Part shown: in pieces, positions 33,390 to 45,244 of the stretch
Position numbering within the stretch: position 1 is the first letter of the stretch
Layout: each line of letters begins with the position of its first letter
Source: Lelliottia sp. JS-SCA-14
GTDB lineage: Bacteria > Pseudomonadota > Gammaproteobacteria > Enterobacterales > Enterobacteriaceae
Reading direction: 5' to 3'
DNA: 64,000 nt
NCBI RefSeq assembly: GCF_035593345.1
Contig: NZ_CP141606.1
Coordinates: 4,278,001-4,342,000 of the forward strand
Program-made: the position numbers and the translations under genes
The notes under the pieces: generated by a model
The model's database searches: none
Told to the model about the DNA's origin: nothing
The model's input: the letters and a program-made list of their open reading frames with translations, nothing else

Positions 33390-33420
33390 TTGACGTGCCG
33401 AAACTGTAGTAACGTAAGAT
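33390..33420 (+). promoter_or_regulatory. Candidate pepA promoter
   Basis: TTGACG at 33390-33395 and TAAGAT at 33415-33420 with a 19-base spacer lie about 100 bases before the pepA start in the pepA-lptF divergent region. The spacer is longer than ideal, so this is tentative. Confidence 0.35.
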
Positions 33421-33514
33421 TAACACGAAGTCACCACAACAGCGGACATGAGTTACGAAAGGTTTCAATTCTATCCGTAGCAGCCGTCGTTGTCTTTAAG
33501 ATTCAGGAGCGTAG

Positions 33515-35029
<1,515 letters not shown>

Positions 35030-35037
35030 TGTTAAAT

Positions 35038-35113
35038 GCCGGGTGGCGGCTTCGCCTTACCCGGCCTACAACGTCACGATACCGTAGGCCGGGTAAGCGT
35101 AGCGCCACCCGGC
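35038..35113. repeat. REP pair (BIME) between pepA and holC
   Basis: Two inverted palindromic units, GCCGGGTGGCGGCTTCGCC... and its mirror ...GGCGCTACGCTTACCCGGC (plus strand reads GTAAGCGTAGCGCCACCCGG), lie head to tail with a 14-base centre. This is the classical enterobacterial intergenic REP arrangement. Confidence 0.9.
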
Positions 35114-35148
35114 TTAAGCATTTAAAGTGACCACAAGAAGCCCCATAT

Positions 35149-35592
35149 ATGAAGAATGCAACGTTCTACCTTCTGGACAACGACAACACCGCCGATGGCT
35201 TAAGCGCCGTCGAACAGCTGGTGTGTGAAATTGCCGCAGAACGTTGGCGCAGCGGTAAACGCGTCCTGATTGCCTGCGAAGATGAAGCGCAGGCGATTCG
35301 TCTCGACGAAGCGCTGTGGGCAAGGCCGCCCGAAAGTTTTGTTCCGCATAATTTGTCGGGAGAAGGTCCGCGCGGCGGCGCACCGGTGGAAATCGCCTGG
35401 CCGCAAAAGCGTAACAGCAGCGCGCGCGATATTCTGATCAGCCTGCGTATCGGCTTTGCAGATTTTGCCACCGCTTTCACAGAAGTGGTAGACTTTGTCC
35501 CTCACGAAGATTCTCTGAAACAACTGGCGCGCGAACGCTACAAGGCGTACCGCCTGGCTGGTTTTAACCTGAATACGGCAACCTGGAAATAA
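35149..35592 (+). CDS. holC: DNA polymerase III chi subunit
   Basis: Clamp-loader accessory subunit that links DnaX-psi to SSB. The 147 residues match E. coli HolC ([10 protein letters not shown]..., [17 protein letters not shown] near the C-terminus). The stop overlaps the valS start by one base (TAATG), giving translational coupling. Confidence 0.96.
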   Translation: MKNATFYLLDNDNTADGLSAVEQLVCEIAAERWRSGKRVLIACEDEAQAIRLDEALWARPPESFVPHNLSGEGPRGGAPVEIAWPQKRNSSARDILISLRIGFADFATAFTEVVDFVPHEDSLKQLARERYKAYRLAGFNLNTATWK

Positions 35593-38447
35593 TGGAAAAG
35601 ACATACAACCCACGAGATATCGAACAGCCGCTTTACGAGCACTGGGAAGAGCAGGGCTATTTCAAGCCTAATGGCGATGAAAGCAAAGAGTCCTTCTGCA
35701 TCATGATCCCGCCGCCGAACGTCACCGGCAGTTTGCATATGGGTCATGCTTTCCAGCAAACCATCATGGATACCATGATCCGCTACCAGCGCATGCAGGG
35801 CAAAAACACCCTGTGGCAGGCTGGTACTGACCACGCGGGTATTGCAACCCAAATGGTGGTGGAGCGTAAGATTGCCGCTGAAGAAGGTAAAACCCGCCAC
35901 GACTACGGTCGCGACGCGTTCATCGACAAAATCTGGCAGTGGAAAGCGGAATCAGGCGGCACCATTACCCGTCAGATGCGCCGTCTCGGCAACTCCGTGG
36001 ACTGGGAGCGCGAGCGCTTCACCATGGATGAAGGCCTTTCCAACGCCGTTAAAGAAGTCTTCGTCCGCCTGTACAAAGAAGACCTGATTTACCGTGGCAA
36101 ACGCCTGGTCAACTGGGACCCGAAACTGCGCACCGCGATCTCCGATCTGGAAGTGGAAAACCGCGAGTCTAAAGGCTCCATGTGGCACATCCGCTATCCG
36201 CTGGCCGATGGCGCAAAAACCGCAGACGGTAAAGATTATCTGGTGGTGGCGACCACCCGTCCGGAAACCCTGCTGGGCGATACCGGCGTGGCCGTTAACC
36301 CGGAAGATCCGCGCTACAAAGATCTGATTGGCAAATTCGTGGTTCTGCCGCTGGTAAACCGCCGCATTCCGATCCTGGGCGACGAACACGCCGATATGGA
36401 AAAAGGCACCGGCTGCGTGAAAATCACCCCGGCGCACGATTTCAACGACTATGAAGTGGGCCGTCGTCACGCCCTGCCGATGATCAACATTCTGACCTTT
36501 GACGGTGATATCCGTGAAAGCGCGGAAGTGTATGACACCAAAGGCGAAGAGTCAGACGTTTACTCCGCTGAGATCCCGGCTGAATTCCAGAAACTGGAAC
36601 GTTTCGCCGCGCGTAAAGCCGTTGTAGCTGCCATCGACGCGCTCGGCCTGCTGGAAGAGATCAAACCTCACGATCTGACCGTTCCTTACGGCGACCGTGG
36701 CGGCGTGGTGATCGAGCCGATGCTGACCGACCAGTGGTACGTCCGCGCCGACGTGCTGGCGAAACCGGCGGTTGAAGCCGTTGAAAACGGCGACATCCAG
36801 TTCGTTCCTAAGCAGTATGAAAACATGTACTTCTCCTGGATGCGCGATATTCAGGACTGGTGTATCTCTCGTCAGCTGTGGTGGGGTCACCGTATCCCGG
36901 CCTGGTATGACAACGACGGCAACGTGTACGTTGGCCGCACCGAAGAAGAAGTGCGTCAGGAAAACAACCTGGGCGCTGACGTCGCCCTGCGCCAGGACGA
37001 CGACGTTCTGGACACCTGGTTCTCCTCCGCCCTGTGGACCTTCTCCACCCTCGGCTGGCCGGAAAACACCGACGCCCTGCGTCAGTTCCACCCAACCAGC
37101 GTGATGGTCTCTGGCTTCGACATCATCTTCTTCTGGATTGCCCGCATGATCATGATGACCATGCACTTCATCAAAGATGAAAACGGCAAGCCGCAGGTTC
37201 CGTTCCATACCGTCTACATGACCGGCCTAATTCGTGACGACGAAGGTCAGAAGATGTCCAAATCCAAGGGCAACGTGATTGACCCGCTGGATATGGTGGA
37301 CGGCATTTCTCTGGCAGACCTGCTGGAGAAACGTACCGGCAACATGATGCAGCCGCAGCTGGCGGAAAAAATTCGCAAGCGCACCGAGAAGCAATTCCCG
37401 GACGGCATCGAGCCGCACGGCACCGACGCCCTGCGTTTCACCCTGGCGGCGCTGGCCTCTACCGGTCGCGACATCAACTGGGACATGAAACGTCTGGAAG
37501 GTTACCGCAACTTCTGTAACAAGCTGTGGAACGCCAGCCGCTTCGTGCTGATGAACACCGAAGATCAGGATTGCGGCTTCAACGGCGGCGAAATGACTCT
37601 GTCTCTGGCGGATCGCTGGATCCTGGCTGAATTCAACCAGACCATCAAAGCGTACCGTGAAGCGCTGGATACTTATCGCTTCGACATCGCGGCAGGCATT
37701 CTGTATGAGTTCACCTGGAACCAGTTCTGCGACTGGTATCTGGAGCTGACCAAGCCGGTCATGAACGGCGGTAACGAAGCGGAACTGCGCGGCACGCGTA
37801 ACACGCTGATTACCGTTCTGGAAGGTTTGCTGCGCCTCGCGCACCCAATCATCCCGTTCATCACCGAGACCATCTGGCAGCGTGTGAAAGTCATCAAAGG
37901 CATCACTGCCGACACCATCATGCTGCAGCCGTTCCCGGAGTTCGATGCAGCGCAGGTGGATGAAGCCGCAGCGTCCGATACCGAATGGCTGAAACAGGCG
38001 ATTGTGGCGATCCGTAACATTCGCGCCGAGATGAACCTCTCTCCAGGCAAACCGCTGGAACTGCTGCTGCGCGGTTGCAGTGAAGCGGCAGTGCGTCGCG
38101 TGACCGAGAACAGCAGCTTCCTGCAGAACATGGCGCGTCTGGAAAGCATCACCGTGCTGCCTGCTGATGACAAAGGTCCGGTCTCCGTGACTAAAATCAT
38201 CGAAGGAGCCGAGCTGCTGATCCCAATGGCAGGGCTTATCGACAAAGAAACCGAACTGGCTCGTCTGGCAAAAGAAGTCGCCAAAGTCGAACTGGAAATC
38301 GGGAAAATCGAGAGCAAACTGTCTAACGAAGGTTTCGTTGCCCGTGCCCCTGAAGCCGTTATCGCCAAAGAGCGTGAACGTCTGGTCGCCTTCGCTGACG
38401 CGAAAGCGAAGCTGATTGAGCAGCAGGCGGTTATTGCTGCGCTGTGA
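35592..38447 (+). CDS. valS: Valyl-tRNA synthetase
   Basis: Class Ia synthetase that charges tRNA-Val and edits Thr-tRNA. The 951 residues equal E. coli. The HIGH motif variant is in [14 protein letters not shown], the KMSKS motif in [13 protein letters not shown]. The CP1 editing domain lies between ([15 protein letters not shown] region), and the C-terminal coiled coil (about 880-951, rich in Glu/Lys/Ala) binds tRNA. Confidence 0.98.
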   Translation: MEKTYNPRDIEQPLYEHWEEQGYFKPNGDESKESFCIMIPPPNVTGSLHMGHAFQQTIMDTMIRYQRMQGKNTLWQAGTDHAGIATQMVVERKIAAEEGKTRHDYGRDAFIDKIWQWKAESGGTITRQMRRLGNSVDWERERFTMDEGLSNAVKEVFVRLYKEDLIYRGKRLVNWDPKLRTAISDLEVENRESKGSMWHIRYPLADGAKTADGKDYLVVATTRPETLLGDTGVAVNPEDPRYKDLIGKFVVLPLVNRRIPILGDEHADMEKGTGCVKITPAHDFNDYEVGRRHALPMINILTFDGDIRESAEVYDTKGEESDVYSAEIPAEFQKLERFAARKAVVAAIDALGLLEEIKPHDLTVPYGDRGGVVIEPMLTDQWYVRADVLAKPAVEAVENGDIQFVPKQYENMYFSWMRDIQDWCISRQLWWGHRIPAWYDNDGNVYVGRTEEEVRQENNLGADVALRQDDDVLDTWFSSALWTFSTLGWPENTDALRQFHPTSVMVSGFDIIFFWIARMIMMTMHFIKDENGKPQVPFHTVYMTGLIRDDEGQKMSKSKGNVIDPLDMVDGISLADLLEKRTGNMMQPQLAEKIRKRTEKQFPDGIEPHGTDALRFTLAALASTGRDINWDMKRLEGYRNFCNKLWNASRFVLMNTEDQDCGFNGGEMTLSLADRWILAEFNQTIKAYREALDTYRFDIAAGILYEFTWNQFCDWYLELTKPVMNGGNEAELRGTRNTLITVLEGLLRLAHPIIPFITETIWQRVKVIKGITADTIMLQPFPEFDAAQVDEAAASDTEWLKQAIVAIRNIRAEMNLSPGKPLELLLRGCSEAAVRRVTENSSFLQNMARLESITVLPADDKGPVSVTKIIEGAELLIPMAGLIDKETELARLAKEVAKVELEIGKIESKLSNEGFVARAPEAVIAKERERLVAFADAKAKLIEQQAVIAAL

Positions 38448-38463
38448 TTAGCGCTGTGATTGA

Positions 38464-38492
38464 AAAGCCGGAGAAATCTCCGGCTTTTTTAT
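38464..38492. terminator. Bidirectional terminator between valS and the DUF943 gene
   Basis: Stem AAAGCCGGAG / CTCCGGCTTT with an AAAT loop, followed by six T residues on the plus strand (valS) and TTTTC on the minus strand. The stop codon of the DUF943 gene lies in the plus-strand T-run. Confidence 0.88.
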
Positions 38493-39019
38493 TGGGTCTT
38501 ATAAAATAATCCAAGGCGTCCATTCGGCATAATAAACCAATAATTATCGCAGCCATGAAAATGAAATTCTTCCCATCTGCCTTTGTCAAAATCCACGGAG
38601 AGTAATACCTCTTTCTCAAGGCAATTCTCGTTTGAATTATCTACTTTGTTAAAACAGGCTAAATCACCGTCGCCAGATTTATCACCGTCAATAAACCCGT
38701 CACCGATATCCCAAAAGGTAATATGGTAAGAGGAGGAAGCCGGGATATTGTATTTATTTTTAAGTTCAGCCTTATGATCAAGATACCAGTGGATTCGCCC
38801 CCATTCGGTTAAGGGCATGTGATCAACTACGATGTCATAAGCCTCATTATCACTAAACCCCATTTCACTTCCTTTATAAAGCCCCTGTTTGAAGCGAGGG
38901 TCATACTCAAATCGATCTCCAGCACGAATAATATTTACAGGGCGCTGTGCCCATAAGAGATAACTGCCTGTAAGAATTAGCACCGCACCTAAGAATATTT
39001 TACGCTTCGAACATGTCAT
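38489..39019 (-). CDS. DUF943 family enterobacterial membrane protein
   Basis: A 176-residue protein of unknown function. One N-terminal hydrophobic helix (about 7-24) is followed by the RPVNII segment and a periplasmic-looking domain. The pattern HMPLTEWGRIHWYLDHK, ITFWDIGDGF, paired cysteines (CFNK and CLEKE) and a late Cys (HGCDNYWF) recall the DUF943 family. The start at 39019 has GGAG 9 bases upstream; a 6-codon longer frame lacks this. The gene and the 329 bases behind it are clearly more AT-rich than their neighbours, which suggests acquisition. E. coli has yjgN and yjgM in this neighbourhood and nothing like this. Confidence 0.75.
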   Translation of the reverse strand: MTCSKRKIFLGAVLILTGSYLLWAQRPVNIIRAGDRFEYDPRFKQGLYKGSEMGFSDNEAYDIVVDHMPLTEWGRIHWYLDHKAELKNKYNIPASSSYHITFWDIGDGFIDGDKSGDGDLACFNKVDNSNENCLEKEVLLSVDFDKGRWEEFHFHGCDNYWFIMPNGRLGLFYKTQ

Positions 39020-39348
39020 TAATAGACTCCATAGCAAACATGAATATGGGCGTTAGACTTGATGAGATGCGCGTAATTTACATATGCGAACCGGATTGAT
39101 AAACACATATCAAGGTTCATAATTCATCATCCCTATGAATAGAAACACCACCACACATAAATATTGTTTATTTCAAATTAAACACCTTCGCAAATATAAA
39201 TTCAATCTACCAAACAATAATTCTCAGATAAACCATCAGCTAAGTATTCGGATAAAAATTCCCACATATGAATTATCCTCGCTTGCACTCCCCTTTCTGC
39301 GGTGCTATTAACTGCAGTTGTGTGTCAATTTTTGTCATGAGTAATGCT
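39020..39348. other. AT-rich intergenic region between DUF943 gene and yjgM
   Basis: A 329-base stretch with strong A/T bias compared with the surrounding genes. No ORF with a ribosome site, no RNA gene and no repeat was recognised. It must contain promoters for the two divergent genes. A yjgM reading frame extends upstream to 39268 but that part lacks similarity to the family. Confidence 0.6.
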
Positions 39349-39852
39349 ATGAGCGTGATTACCCCCGTCGCAGCCGCTATGCGTCGGATCACAGAGCAAG
39401 ATAACGCCGGTATCGCCGCGGTGATCCGCGAAGTGTCTGCGGAGTACGGTCTGACGGCCGATAAAGGCTATACGGTTGCGGACCCGAATCTCGACGAACT
39501 GTTCCAGCTCTACAGCCAGCCGGGCCATGCCTACTGGGTGATTGAACAAAACGGCAGCGTCGTCGGCGGAGGCGGAGTCGCACCGCTGAGCTGCAGCGAG
39601 TCGGATATCTGCGAGCTGCAAAAGATGTACTTCCTGCCGACCGTACGTGGACAAGGGCTGGCGAAAAAGCTGGCGCTTCTGGCGATGGATCACGCTCGCG
39701 CACAGGGCTTCAAACGCTGTTACCTCGAAACCACCGCCTTCCTTAAAGAAGCTATCGGCCTGTACGAACACCTGGGCTTTGAACATATCGACGCGCCGCT
39801 GGGCTGCACTGGTCATGTCGATTGCGAAGTCAGGATGCTGAAAACTCTGTAA
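39349..39852 (+). CDS. yjgM: GNAT-family N-acetyltransferase, YjgM type
   Basis: Predicted acetyltransferase (also called AaaT in E. coli K-12, where O-acetylserine and methionine have been reported as substrates). From 39349 the product has 167 residues, the same as E. coli YjgM. The GNAT motif A is [19 protein letters not shown] and the C-terminal [21 protein letters not shown] (in pieces [13 protein letters not shown] and [11 protein letters not shown]) is conserved. A further in-frame ATG 12 bases upstream is possible. Monocistronic, 83 bases before ahr. Confidence 0.85.
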   Translation: MSVITPVAAAMRRITEQDNAGIAAVIREVSAEYGLTADKGYTVADPNLDELFQLYSQPGHAYWVIEQNGSVVGGGGVAPLSCSESDICELQKMYFLPTVRGQGLAKKLALLAMDHARAQGFKRCYLETTAFLKEAIGLYEHLGFEHIDAPLGCTGHVDCEVRMLKTL

Positions 39853-39935
39853 ATCTCTTTCCTGCCCTCTTCTGTTAAGCGGCTGTAAACTGAATGCTCT
39901 ACACTCTCAGTTCACACCAAAACGGGGGAAAGACG

Positions 39936-40955
39936 ATGTCGAAGATAAAAAGCTATGCCGCGCCGCAGGCAGGTGCAGAACTTGAACTGTACGAATACGA
40001 TGCGGGCGAGCTGAAAGCAGAAGACGTCGAAGTGCAGGTCGACTATTGCGGGATTTGCCACTCAGACCTGTCGATGATCGACAACGAATGGGGCTTCTCG
40101 AGCTATCCGCTGGTCGCCGGGCACGAAGTGATTGGCCGCGTGGTAGCGCTGGGTACGGCGGCTCAGGACAAAGGGCTGAAGATCGGCCAGCGCGTGGGCA
40201 TTGGCTGGACCGCGCGCAGCTGCGGCCATTGCGACGCCTGTATCAGCGGCAACCAGATCAACTGTCTGGAAGGCGCAGTGCCGACCATCCTCAATAAAGG
40301 CGGTTTCGCCGACAAACTGCGCGCCGACTGGCAGTGGGTCATTCCGCTCCCGGACAGCATTGATATTGAATCCGCAGGCCCACTGCTGTGCGGCGGTATC
40401 ACCGTCTTCAAACCGCTTCTGATGCATCATGTCACCGCCACCAGCCGCGTCGGCGTCATTGGGATTGGCGGTTTAGGCCATATCGCCATTAAACTGCTGC
40501 ACGCCATGGGCTGCGAAGTCACTGCGTTCAGCTCCAATCCGGCGAAAGAGAAAGAAGTGCTGGCGATGGGGGCCGATAAGGTGGTCAACAGCCGCGACCC
40601 TGAACTGCTGAAAGCGCTGGCCGGTCAGTTTGATTTGATCATCAACACCGTGAACGTCGATCTCGACTGGCAGCCGTACTTCGAAGCGCTGGCCTACGGC
40701 GGGAATTTCCATACCGTCGGCGCAGTGCTGAAGCCTCTTCCGGTTCCGGCCTTCACCCTGATCGGTGGCGATCGCAGCATTTCCGGTTCCGCTACCGGCA
40801 CGCCGTTTGAACTGCGCAAACTGATGAAGTTCGCAGGCCGAACCAAAGTGGCACCGACCACCGAACTGTATCCGATGTCAAAAATCAACGAAGCCATCCA
40901 GCACGTACGCGACGGTAAAGCCCGTTACCGCGTGGTGTTGAAAGCAGACTTCTAA
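39936..40955 (+). CDS. ahr: NADPH-dependent aldehyde reductase Ahr
   Basis: Zinc-containing medium-chain alcohol dehydrogenase (YjgB) that reduces a range of aldehydes to alcohols with NADPH. The 339 residues are as in E. coli. Catalytic zinc ligand Cys in [19 protein letters not shown], structural zinc cysteines ([15 protein letters not shown]) and the nucleotide loop [11 protein letters not shown] are present. AACGGGGGAAAG upstream supports the start at 39936. Confidence 0.95.
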   Translation: MSKIKSYAAPQAGAELELYEYDAGELKAEDVEVQVDYCGICHSDLSMIDNEWGFSSYPLVAGHEVIGRVVALGTAAQDKGLKIGQRVGIGWTARSCGHCDACISGNQINCLEGAVPTILNKGGFADKLRADWQWVIPLPDSIDIESAGPLLCGGITVFKPLLMHHVTATSRVGVIGIGGLGHIAIKLLHAMGCEVTAFSSNPAKEKEVLAMGADKVVNSRDPELLKALAGQFDLIINTVNVDLDWQPYFEALAYGGNFHTVGAVLKPLPVPAFTLIGGDRSISGSATGTPFELRKLMKFAGRTKVAPTTELYPMSKINEAIQHVRDGKARYRVVLKADF

Positions 40956-40964
40956 GGCTGAATT

Positions 40965-41038
40965 GCCGGGTGGCGGCTGCGCCTTACCCGGCCTACGGTT
41001 AGGTTTTGTAGGCCCGGTAAGCGTAGCGCCACCGGGCA
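40965..41038. repeat. REP pair (BIME) between ahr and dhaK
   Basis: Two inverted units, GCCGGGTGGCGGCTGCGCC... and ...GTAAGCGTAGCGCCACCGGGC, with about 15 bases between them. It separates two convergent genes and may help terminate both; no other terminator is visible here. Confidence 0.9.
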
Positions 41039-41045
41039 TTTTTAC

Positions 41046-42683
41046 CTATCGCGCCAACGTCGCAAACACCTCTGCTACCGCCACCGCTCCCGGATCGGTC
41101 ACCCCATCCAGATTTTCTTTATTCACATACGACGAACGCCCCGCTCCGGCTTTTTGCATGCTGGCGGTTGCGTCTGCCCCCTGCTTCGCCGCCTGCGCAG
41201 CAGCCTGAATATCGCCTTTTTGCAACGCTTCCAGCGCCGGTTGCAGCGCATCGATCAATGTACGATCGCCGAGATCCGCCCCTCCGTATTGCTTCATTTG
41301 CGCAAGCCCACTCAGCAAAGCCTCCGCCAACGGTTTACCGTCCTGTAGCTGCTGCCCGGCCGCGGTAAAGAAGATCGACATCAGCACGCCGCTCGATCCC
41401 CCCATCACCGTCGCCAGCCGTTCGCCGATTAACAGCAGCAGTTTCGGCACGTCATTCAGCGGCAGTTGCTTCTCCTGCAACAGCTGCGCAATGTCCCGCG
41501 CGCCTTGCGCAAAGGTCGACCCGGTATCGCCGTCGCCCACTTTGGCATCCAGCGCATTCAGGCGATTTTCCAGATCGACCAGCGTTTGCGTCGCGCCCGC
41601 AACAAGTGCAGCTACCTGCGCATTTTCTGACGGCGTAGAGTCCACGCGATCCTGAATAGCCGTATGCGCCAAGGTACGCAGCGGCGCAAACGCAACCGGT
41701 GTTTGCCAGCCGATGGTTTCGACAGGCTCATTCAGCGCCTGCTCGAAGGTCTCATTCAGCCGGAGCAGCGACAGAGAAAAGCCCTTCATATCCAGCGAAC
41801 TCACCAGCGGTGCAGGACCAATCAGATACGCGATCTGATCCTTAAGCGCCGAATGGGCCAGCTCCTTGGTCAGCAGCGCCATCTCCAGCGCCGACACGCC
41901 GCCGAGATTGTTGATCAGCACCGCAAAACGCCCGTCGCCTGCTTTCTCTTTGAGCGGCGCCACCAGCGTGTCGATTATCGCTTTGCTGTTTTGCGTATCG
42001 ACTACCGATGCCCCCGGCTCGCCGTGAATGCCCAGGCCAAGCTCGACGTGCCCCTGCTTGATGCGCCCCTCTTCGTCGTCACTGCCCGGCAGATTACAGG
42101 TCTGCATCGCCACGCCGAGGCTCCAGAGGTTATCGCAGGCCTGCTGCGCGATATCCCGAACGTCGCTCAGGGACTTGCCTTTCTCCGCCGCATAACCCGC
42201 GATTTTGTGGACCAGCGCCGTGCCCGCAATCCCGCGCGGCTGTTTGTTGTCCGGCAGCGCGATGTCATCGGCCACAATGATCATCTCGACTTTCAGCCCG
42301 TAGCGTTTGGCTTTTTCCGCTGCAAGACCGAAGTTCAGACGATCGCCGGTGTAGTTTTTGACGATCAGCAGGCACCCACGATCGCCCGTCACCGCCACGA
42401 TGGCGTTCAGCACCGCATCCACGCTCGGAGAGGCAAACAGATCGCCGCACACCGCTGCGGTTAGCATCCCTTTGCCGACAAACCCTGCGTGCGCCGGTTC
42501 GTGACCGGAACCCCCGCCGGAAATGACCGCCACACGGCTTTTATCCCAGTCACTGCGGGCCACCACGCGAATGGCGGGATCGATATCGAGTTTGACCAAA
42601 TTGCCATGCGGCGCGGAGATCAGTATGCCTTCAATGGCGTCGTTGACCAGCTGTTTGCGGTCATTAAAAAAGAATCTGGACAT
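41046..42683 (-). CDS. dhaK: Single-chain ATP-dependent dihydroxyacetone kinase
   Basis: Phosphorylates dihydroxyacetone (and often glyceraldehyde) with ATP. One 545-residue chain joins a DhaK domain (about 1-330) and a DhaL ATP-binding domain (about 355-545), as in Citrobacter freundii DHA kinase. The substrate-linking His220 (GLGIHGEPG), the loop ISGGGSGHEPAH and the DhaL metal motif DAKVGDGDTGST are intact, so the protein should be active. E. coli K-12 uses the PTS-dependent DhaKLM instead. There are no other dha genes nearby. Start at 42683 (MSRFFFNDRKQLV); upstream in-frame codons are not conserved. Confidence 0.93.
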   Translation of the reverse strand: MSRFFFNDRKQLVNDAIEGILISAPHGNLVKLDIDPAIRVVARSDWDKSRVAVISGGGSGHEPAHAGFVGKGMLTAAVCGDLFASPSVDAVLNAIVAVTGDRGCLLIVKNYTGDRLNFGLAAEKAKRYGLKVEMIIVADDIALPDNKQPRGIAGTALVHKIAGYAAEKGKSLSDVRDIAQQACDNLWSLGVAMQTCNLPGSDDEEGRIKQGHVELGLGIHGEPGASVVDTQNSKAIIDTLVAPLKEKAGDGRFAVLINNLGGVSALEMALLTKELAHSALKDQIAYLIGPAPLVSSLDMKGFSLSLLRLNETFEQALNEPVETIGWQTPVAFAPLRTLAHTAIQDRVDSTPSENAQVAALVAGATQTLVDLENRLNALDAKVGDGDTGSTFAQGARDIAQLLQEKQLPLNDVPKLLLLIGERLATVMGGSSGVLMSIFFTAAGQQLQDGKPLAEALLSGLAQMKQYGGADLGDRTLIDALQPALEALQKGDIQAAAQAAKQGADATASMQKAGAGRSSYVNKENLDGVTDPGAVAVAEVFATLAR

Positions 42684-42820
42684 AGCTTTCCAACTTTTTG
42701 TGAATCGTATGCAAAAGCATAGTCCGCGCTGGATATTGCGCCGCAAAGTCAGGAATTTACTGAGTCAAATTGCCGTCAGGTTGCCTATACTCGACGCAGG
42801 ACAAAGAGAGGATGCGCACC

Positions 42821-44323
42821 ATGAGTACACCACTGCTGATTGCCCGGACGCTGGATAAAGAGCTGTTCTTGCTGCCAGGCATGGCGAACCGCCACGGGCT
42901 GATTACCGGCGCCACCGGGACGGGGAAAACCGTGACCCTGCAAAAGCTGGCGGAGTCATTTTCAAGTATCGGCGTGCCGGTTTTCATGGCCGACGTCAAA
43001 GGCGATTTAACCGGCGTCGCCCAGGAAGGCACAGCGTCAGAGAAACTGCTTGAGCGGCTGAAAAATATCGGCGTGACCGACTGGCAACCGCAGGCCAATC
43101 CGGTGGTGGTGTGGGATATTTTCGGTGAGAAAGGCCATCCGGTGCGCGCGACCGTCTCGGATCTCGGCCCGCTGCTGCTGGCGCGGTTGTTAACCCTTAA
43201 CGAGGTCCAGTCTGGCGTGTTGAACATTATTTTCCGCATCGCCGACGATCAGGGTCTGCTGCTGCTCGATTTCAAAGATCTGCGCGCCATTACCCAGTAC
43301 ATCGGCGATAACGCCAAATCCTTCCAGAATCAGTACGGGAATATCAGCCCCGCCTCGGTCGGAGCCATCCAGCGCGGATTACTCACCCTCGAACAGCAGG
43401 GCGCGGAGCATTTCTTCGGCGAGCCAATGCTGGATATCAAAGACTGGATGCGTACCGACAGTAACGGCAAAGGCATCATTAACATTCTGAGCGCTGAAAA
43501 GCTTTACCAGATGCCGAAGCTCTATGCCGCCAGCCTGCTGTGGATGCTCTCGGAACTCTATGAACAGCTGCCGGAAGCGGGCGATCTGGATAAGCCTAAA
43601 ATTGTCTTCTTCTTTGACGAGGCCCATCTCCTGTTCAGCGATGCCCCGCAGGTGCTGCTGGATAAAATCGAACAGGTGATTCGCCTGATCCGCTCCAAAG
43701 GCGTGGGCGTCTATTTTGTCTCGCAGAACCCGTCCGACATCCCGGATAATGTGCTGGGCCAGCTTGGGAATCGCGTGCAGCACGCGCTGCGTGCCTTTAC
43801 GCCGAAAGATCAGAAAGCGGTGAAAGCGGCAGCGCAAACCATGCGCGCCAATCCGGCGTTTGATACGGAAGAGGCGATTCAGGCGCTGGGAACCGGCGAA
43901 GCGCTGATTTCATTCCTCGACGCCAAAGGCAGCCCGTCCATCGTTGAACGTGCGATGGTGATTGCCCCATTCTCGCGGATGGGGCCGGTGACGGACGACG
44001 AACGTAACGCCTTGATTAACCACTCGCCGGTCTACGGCAAATATGAGGATGAGGTGGATCGGGAATCCGCGTTCGAAATGCTGCAGAAAGGCGTCCAGGC
44101 GAACACAGAACAACAGCAGTCCCCTGCGGCCAAAGGCGGCAATGTCGCCGTGGACGACGGTATTCTCGGCGGTCTGAAAGACATTCTGTTTGGCAGCACC
44201 GGGCCACGTGGGGGTAAACGCGATGGCGTGGTGCAAACCATGGCCAAAAGCGCCGCGCGGCAGGTGACCAATCAGATTGTACGCGGCATGCTGGGGAGTT
44301 TACTGGGCGGTCGTCGCCGGTAG
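42821..44323 (+). CDS. yjgR: HerA-like ATPase YjgR (DUF853)
   Basis: Predicted P-loop ATPase of unknown function, related to the HerA/VirB4 helicases. Walker A is GATGTGKT (30-37) and Walker [10 protein letters not shown]. The 500 residues equal E. coli YjgR, and the C-terminus is complete (GSLLGGRRR). The start at 42821 ([10 protein letters not shown]) follows AGAGAGGA; an ATG at 42812 in frame is an alternative. Divergent from dhaK. Its last 24 bases overlap the end of yhcC on the other strand. Confidence 0.94.
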   Translation: MSTPLLIARTLDKELFLLPGMANRHGLITGATGTGKTVTLQKLAESFSSIGVPVFMADVKGDLTGVAQEGTASEKLLERLKNIGVTDWQPQANPVVVWDIFGEKGHPVRATVSDLGPLLLARLLTLNEVQSGVLNIIFRIADDQGLLLLDFKDLRAITQYIGDNAKSFQNQYGNISPASVGAIQRGLLTLEQQGAEHFFGEPMLDIKDWMRTDSNGKGIINILSAEKLYQMPKLYAASLLWMLSELYEQLPEAGDLDKPKIVFFFDEAHLLFSDAPQVLLDKIEQVIRLIRSKGVGVYFVSQNPSDIPDNVLGQLGNRVQHALRAFTPKDQKAVKAAAQTMRANPAFDTEEAIQALGTGEALISFLDAKGSPSIVERAMVIAPFSRMGPVTDDERNALINHSPVYGKYEDEVDRESAFEMLQKGVQANTEQQQSPAAKGGNVAVDDGILGGLKDILFGSTGPRGGKRDGVVQTMAKSAARQVTNQIVRGMLGSLLGGRRR

Positions 44324-45244
44324 CGGGGAGACCCACGGCGTGCCGAGCGCTGAGCCTTGTACGCCGTGCTGATTCAAATAGCGATCCAGCTCGACCATCC
44401 CCGTCCAGCGGTTTTCGCACCACAGCGGGGCGAGGAGCGTTGGGCGGCGGGCGCTGGCGGAGATGCGGTGGTAAATCACCTCCGGCGGCGTATGGCGAAT
44501 CATCTCTCCCGCCGTCACGGTGTACTCGTCCAGATCGATGCCATTTAATCGCCCGGCCTCCCAGGCTTTCGCCATAGTGCTGCCGGTAACGATATGCAGC
44601 GGATGGAGCTTAATGCCGTCGACACCCGTCTCAACGACCCTTTCCAGAGTTTCCAGCCCCTGCTGCTGGCCTTCGCCCGGCAGCCCGACAATCAGATGTG
44701 AGCAGACTTTTAAACCGCGCTCGCGGGCCAGTCTTGTTGTTTTCTGATAGCAGGCAAAATCATGACCACGATTGATTCGGCGCAGCGTTTTGTCGTGCGC
44801 GGTCTGCAAGCCCAGTTCAAGCCAGATTTCATAGCCCAGATCTTTATATTCGCTCAGCAGATCCAGCACCGCTTCCGGGACGCAGTCCGGACGCGTACCG
44901 ACACACAAACCGACGATATTGGCCTGGCTCACGGCCTGCTGATACATGGAGCGCAACACCTGCACTTCCGCAAAGGTGCTGGTGTAGGCCTGGAAATAGG
45001 CCAGATACTGCTTCGCGCGATTGACCAGGCTCGCCTGATGGGAAAGCTGGTCGGCAATAGAGTTGTGCTGCTGCGCTTCGTCGGCAAAAGAGGCCACATT
45101 ACAGAAAGTACAGCCGCCACGCCCGATGGTGCCATCGCGATTTGGGCAGCTAAAACCGCCGTGCAGCGTCAGCTTGTGGACCTTCTGGCCGTAGCGGCGT
45201 GAAAGATCCCCACCAAACATATTGACTAATTTCTGTAACTGCAT
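44300..45244 (-). CDS. yhcC: Radical SAM protein YhcC (Elp3-like family)
   Basis: Predicted iron-sulfur oxidoreductase of the TIGR01212 type; biochemical role not established. The cluster-binding cysteines are in [18 protein letters not shown]. The 314 residues from 45244 follow E. coli YhcC (309) until GSALGTPW. The last residues ([10 protein letters not shown]) differ, because the reading frame runs through the antisense of the final yjgR codons before stopping. In E. coli the next gene downstream is arcB; here it is yjgR in the opposite direction. Confidence 0.93.
   Translation of the reverse strand: MQLQKLVNMFGGDLSRRYGQKVHKLTLHGGFSCPNRDGTIGRGGCTFCNVASFADEAQQHNSIADQLSHQASLVNRAKQYLAYFQAYTSTFAEVQVLRSMYQQAVSQANIVGLCVGTRPDCVPEAVLDLLSEYKDLGYEIWLELGLQTAHDKTLRRINRGHDFACYQKTTRLARERGLKVCSHLIVGLPGEGQQQGLETLERVVETGVDGIKLHPLHIVTGSTMAKAWEAGRLNGIDLDEYTVTAGEMIRHTPPEVIYHRISASARRPTLLAPLWCENRWTGMVELDRYLNQHGVQGSALGTPWVSPLPATTAQ

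Noticed and set aside
38489..39019. DUF943 gene as part of a toxin-immunity or defence island
   Set aside because: No toxin, polymorphic effector, nuclease or mobile gene lies beside it; a single accessory gene is not enough to claim a system.
42821..44323. yjgR (HerA-like ATPase) as a HerA-based antiphage system
   Set aside because: It is the conserved single-gene YjgR of enterobacteria, with no NurA, SIR2 or DUF4297 partner next to it.
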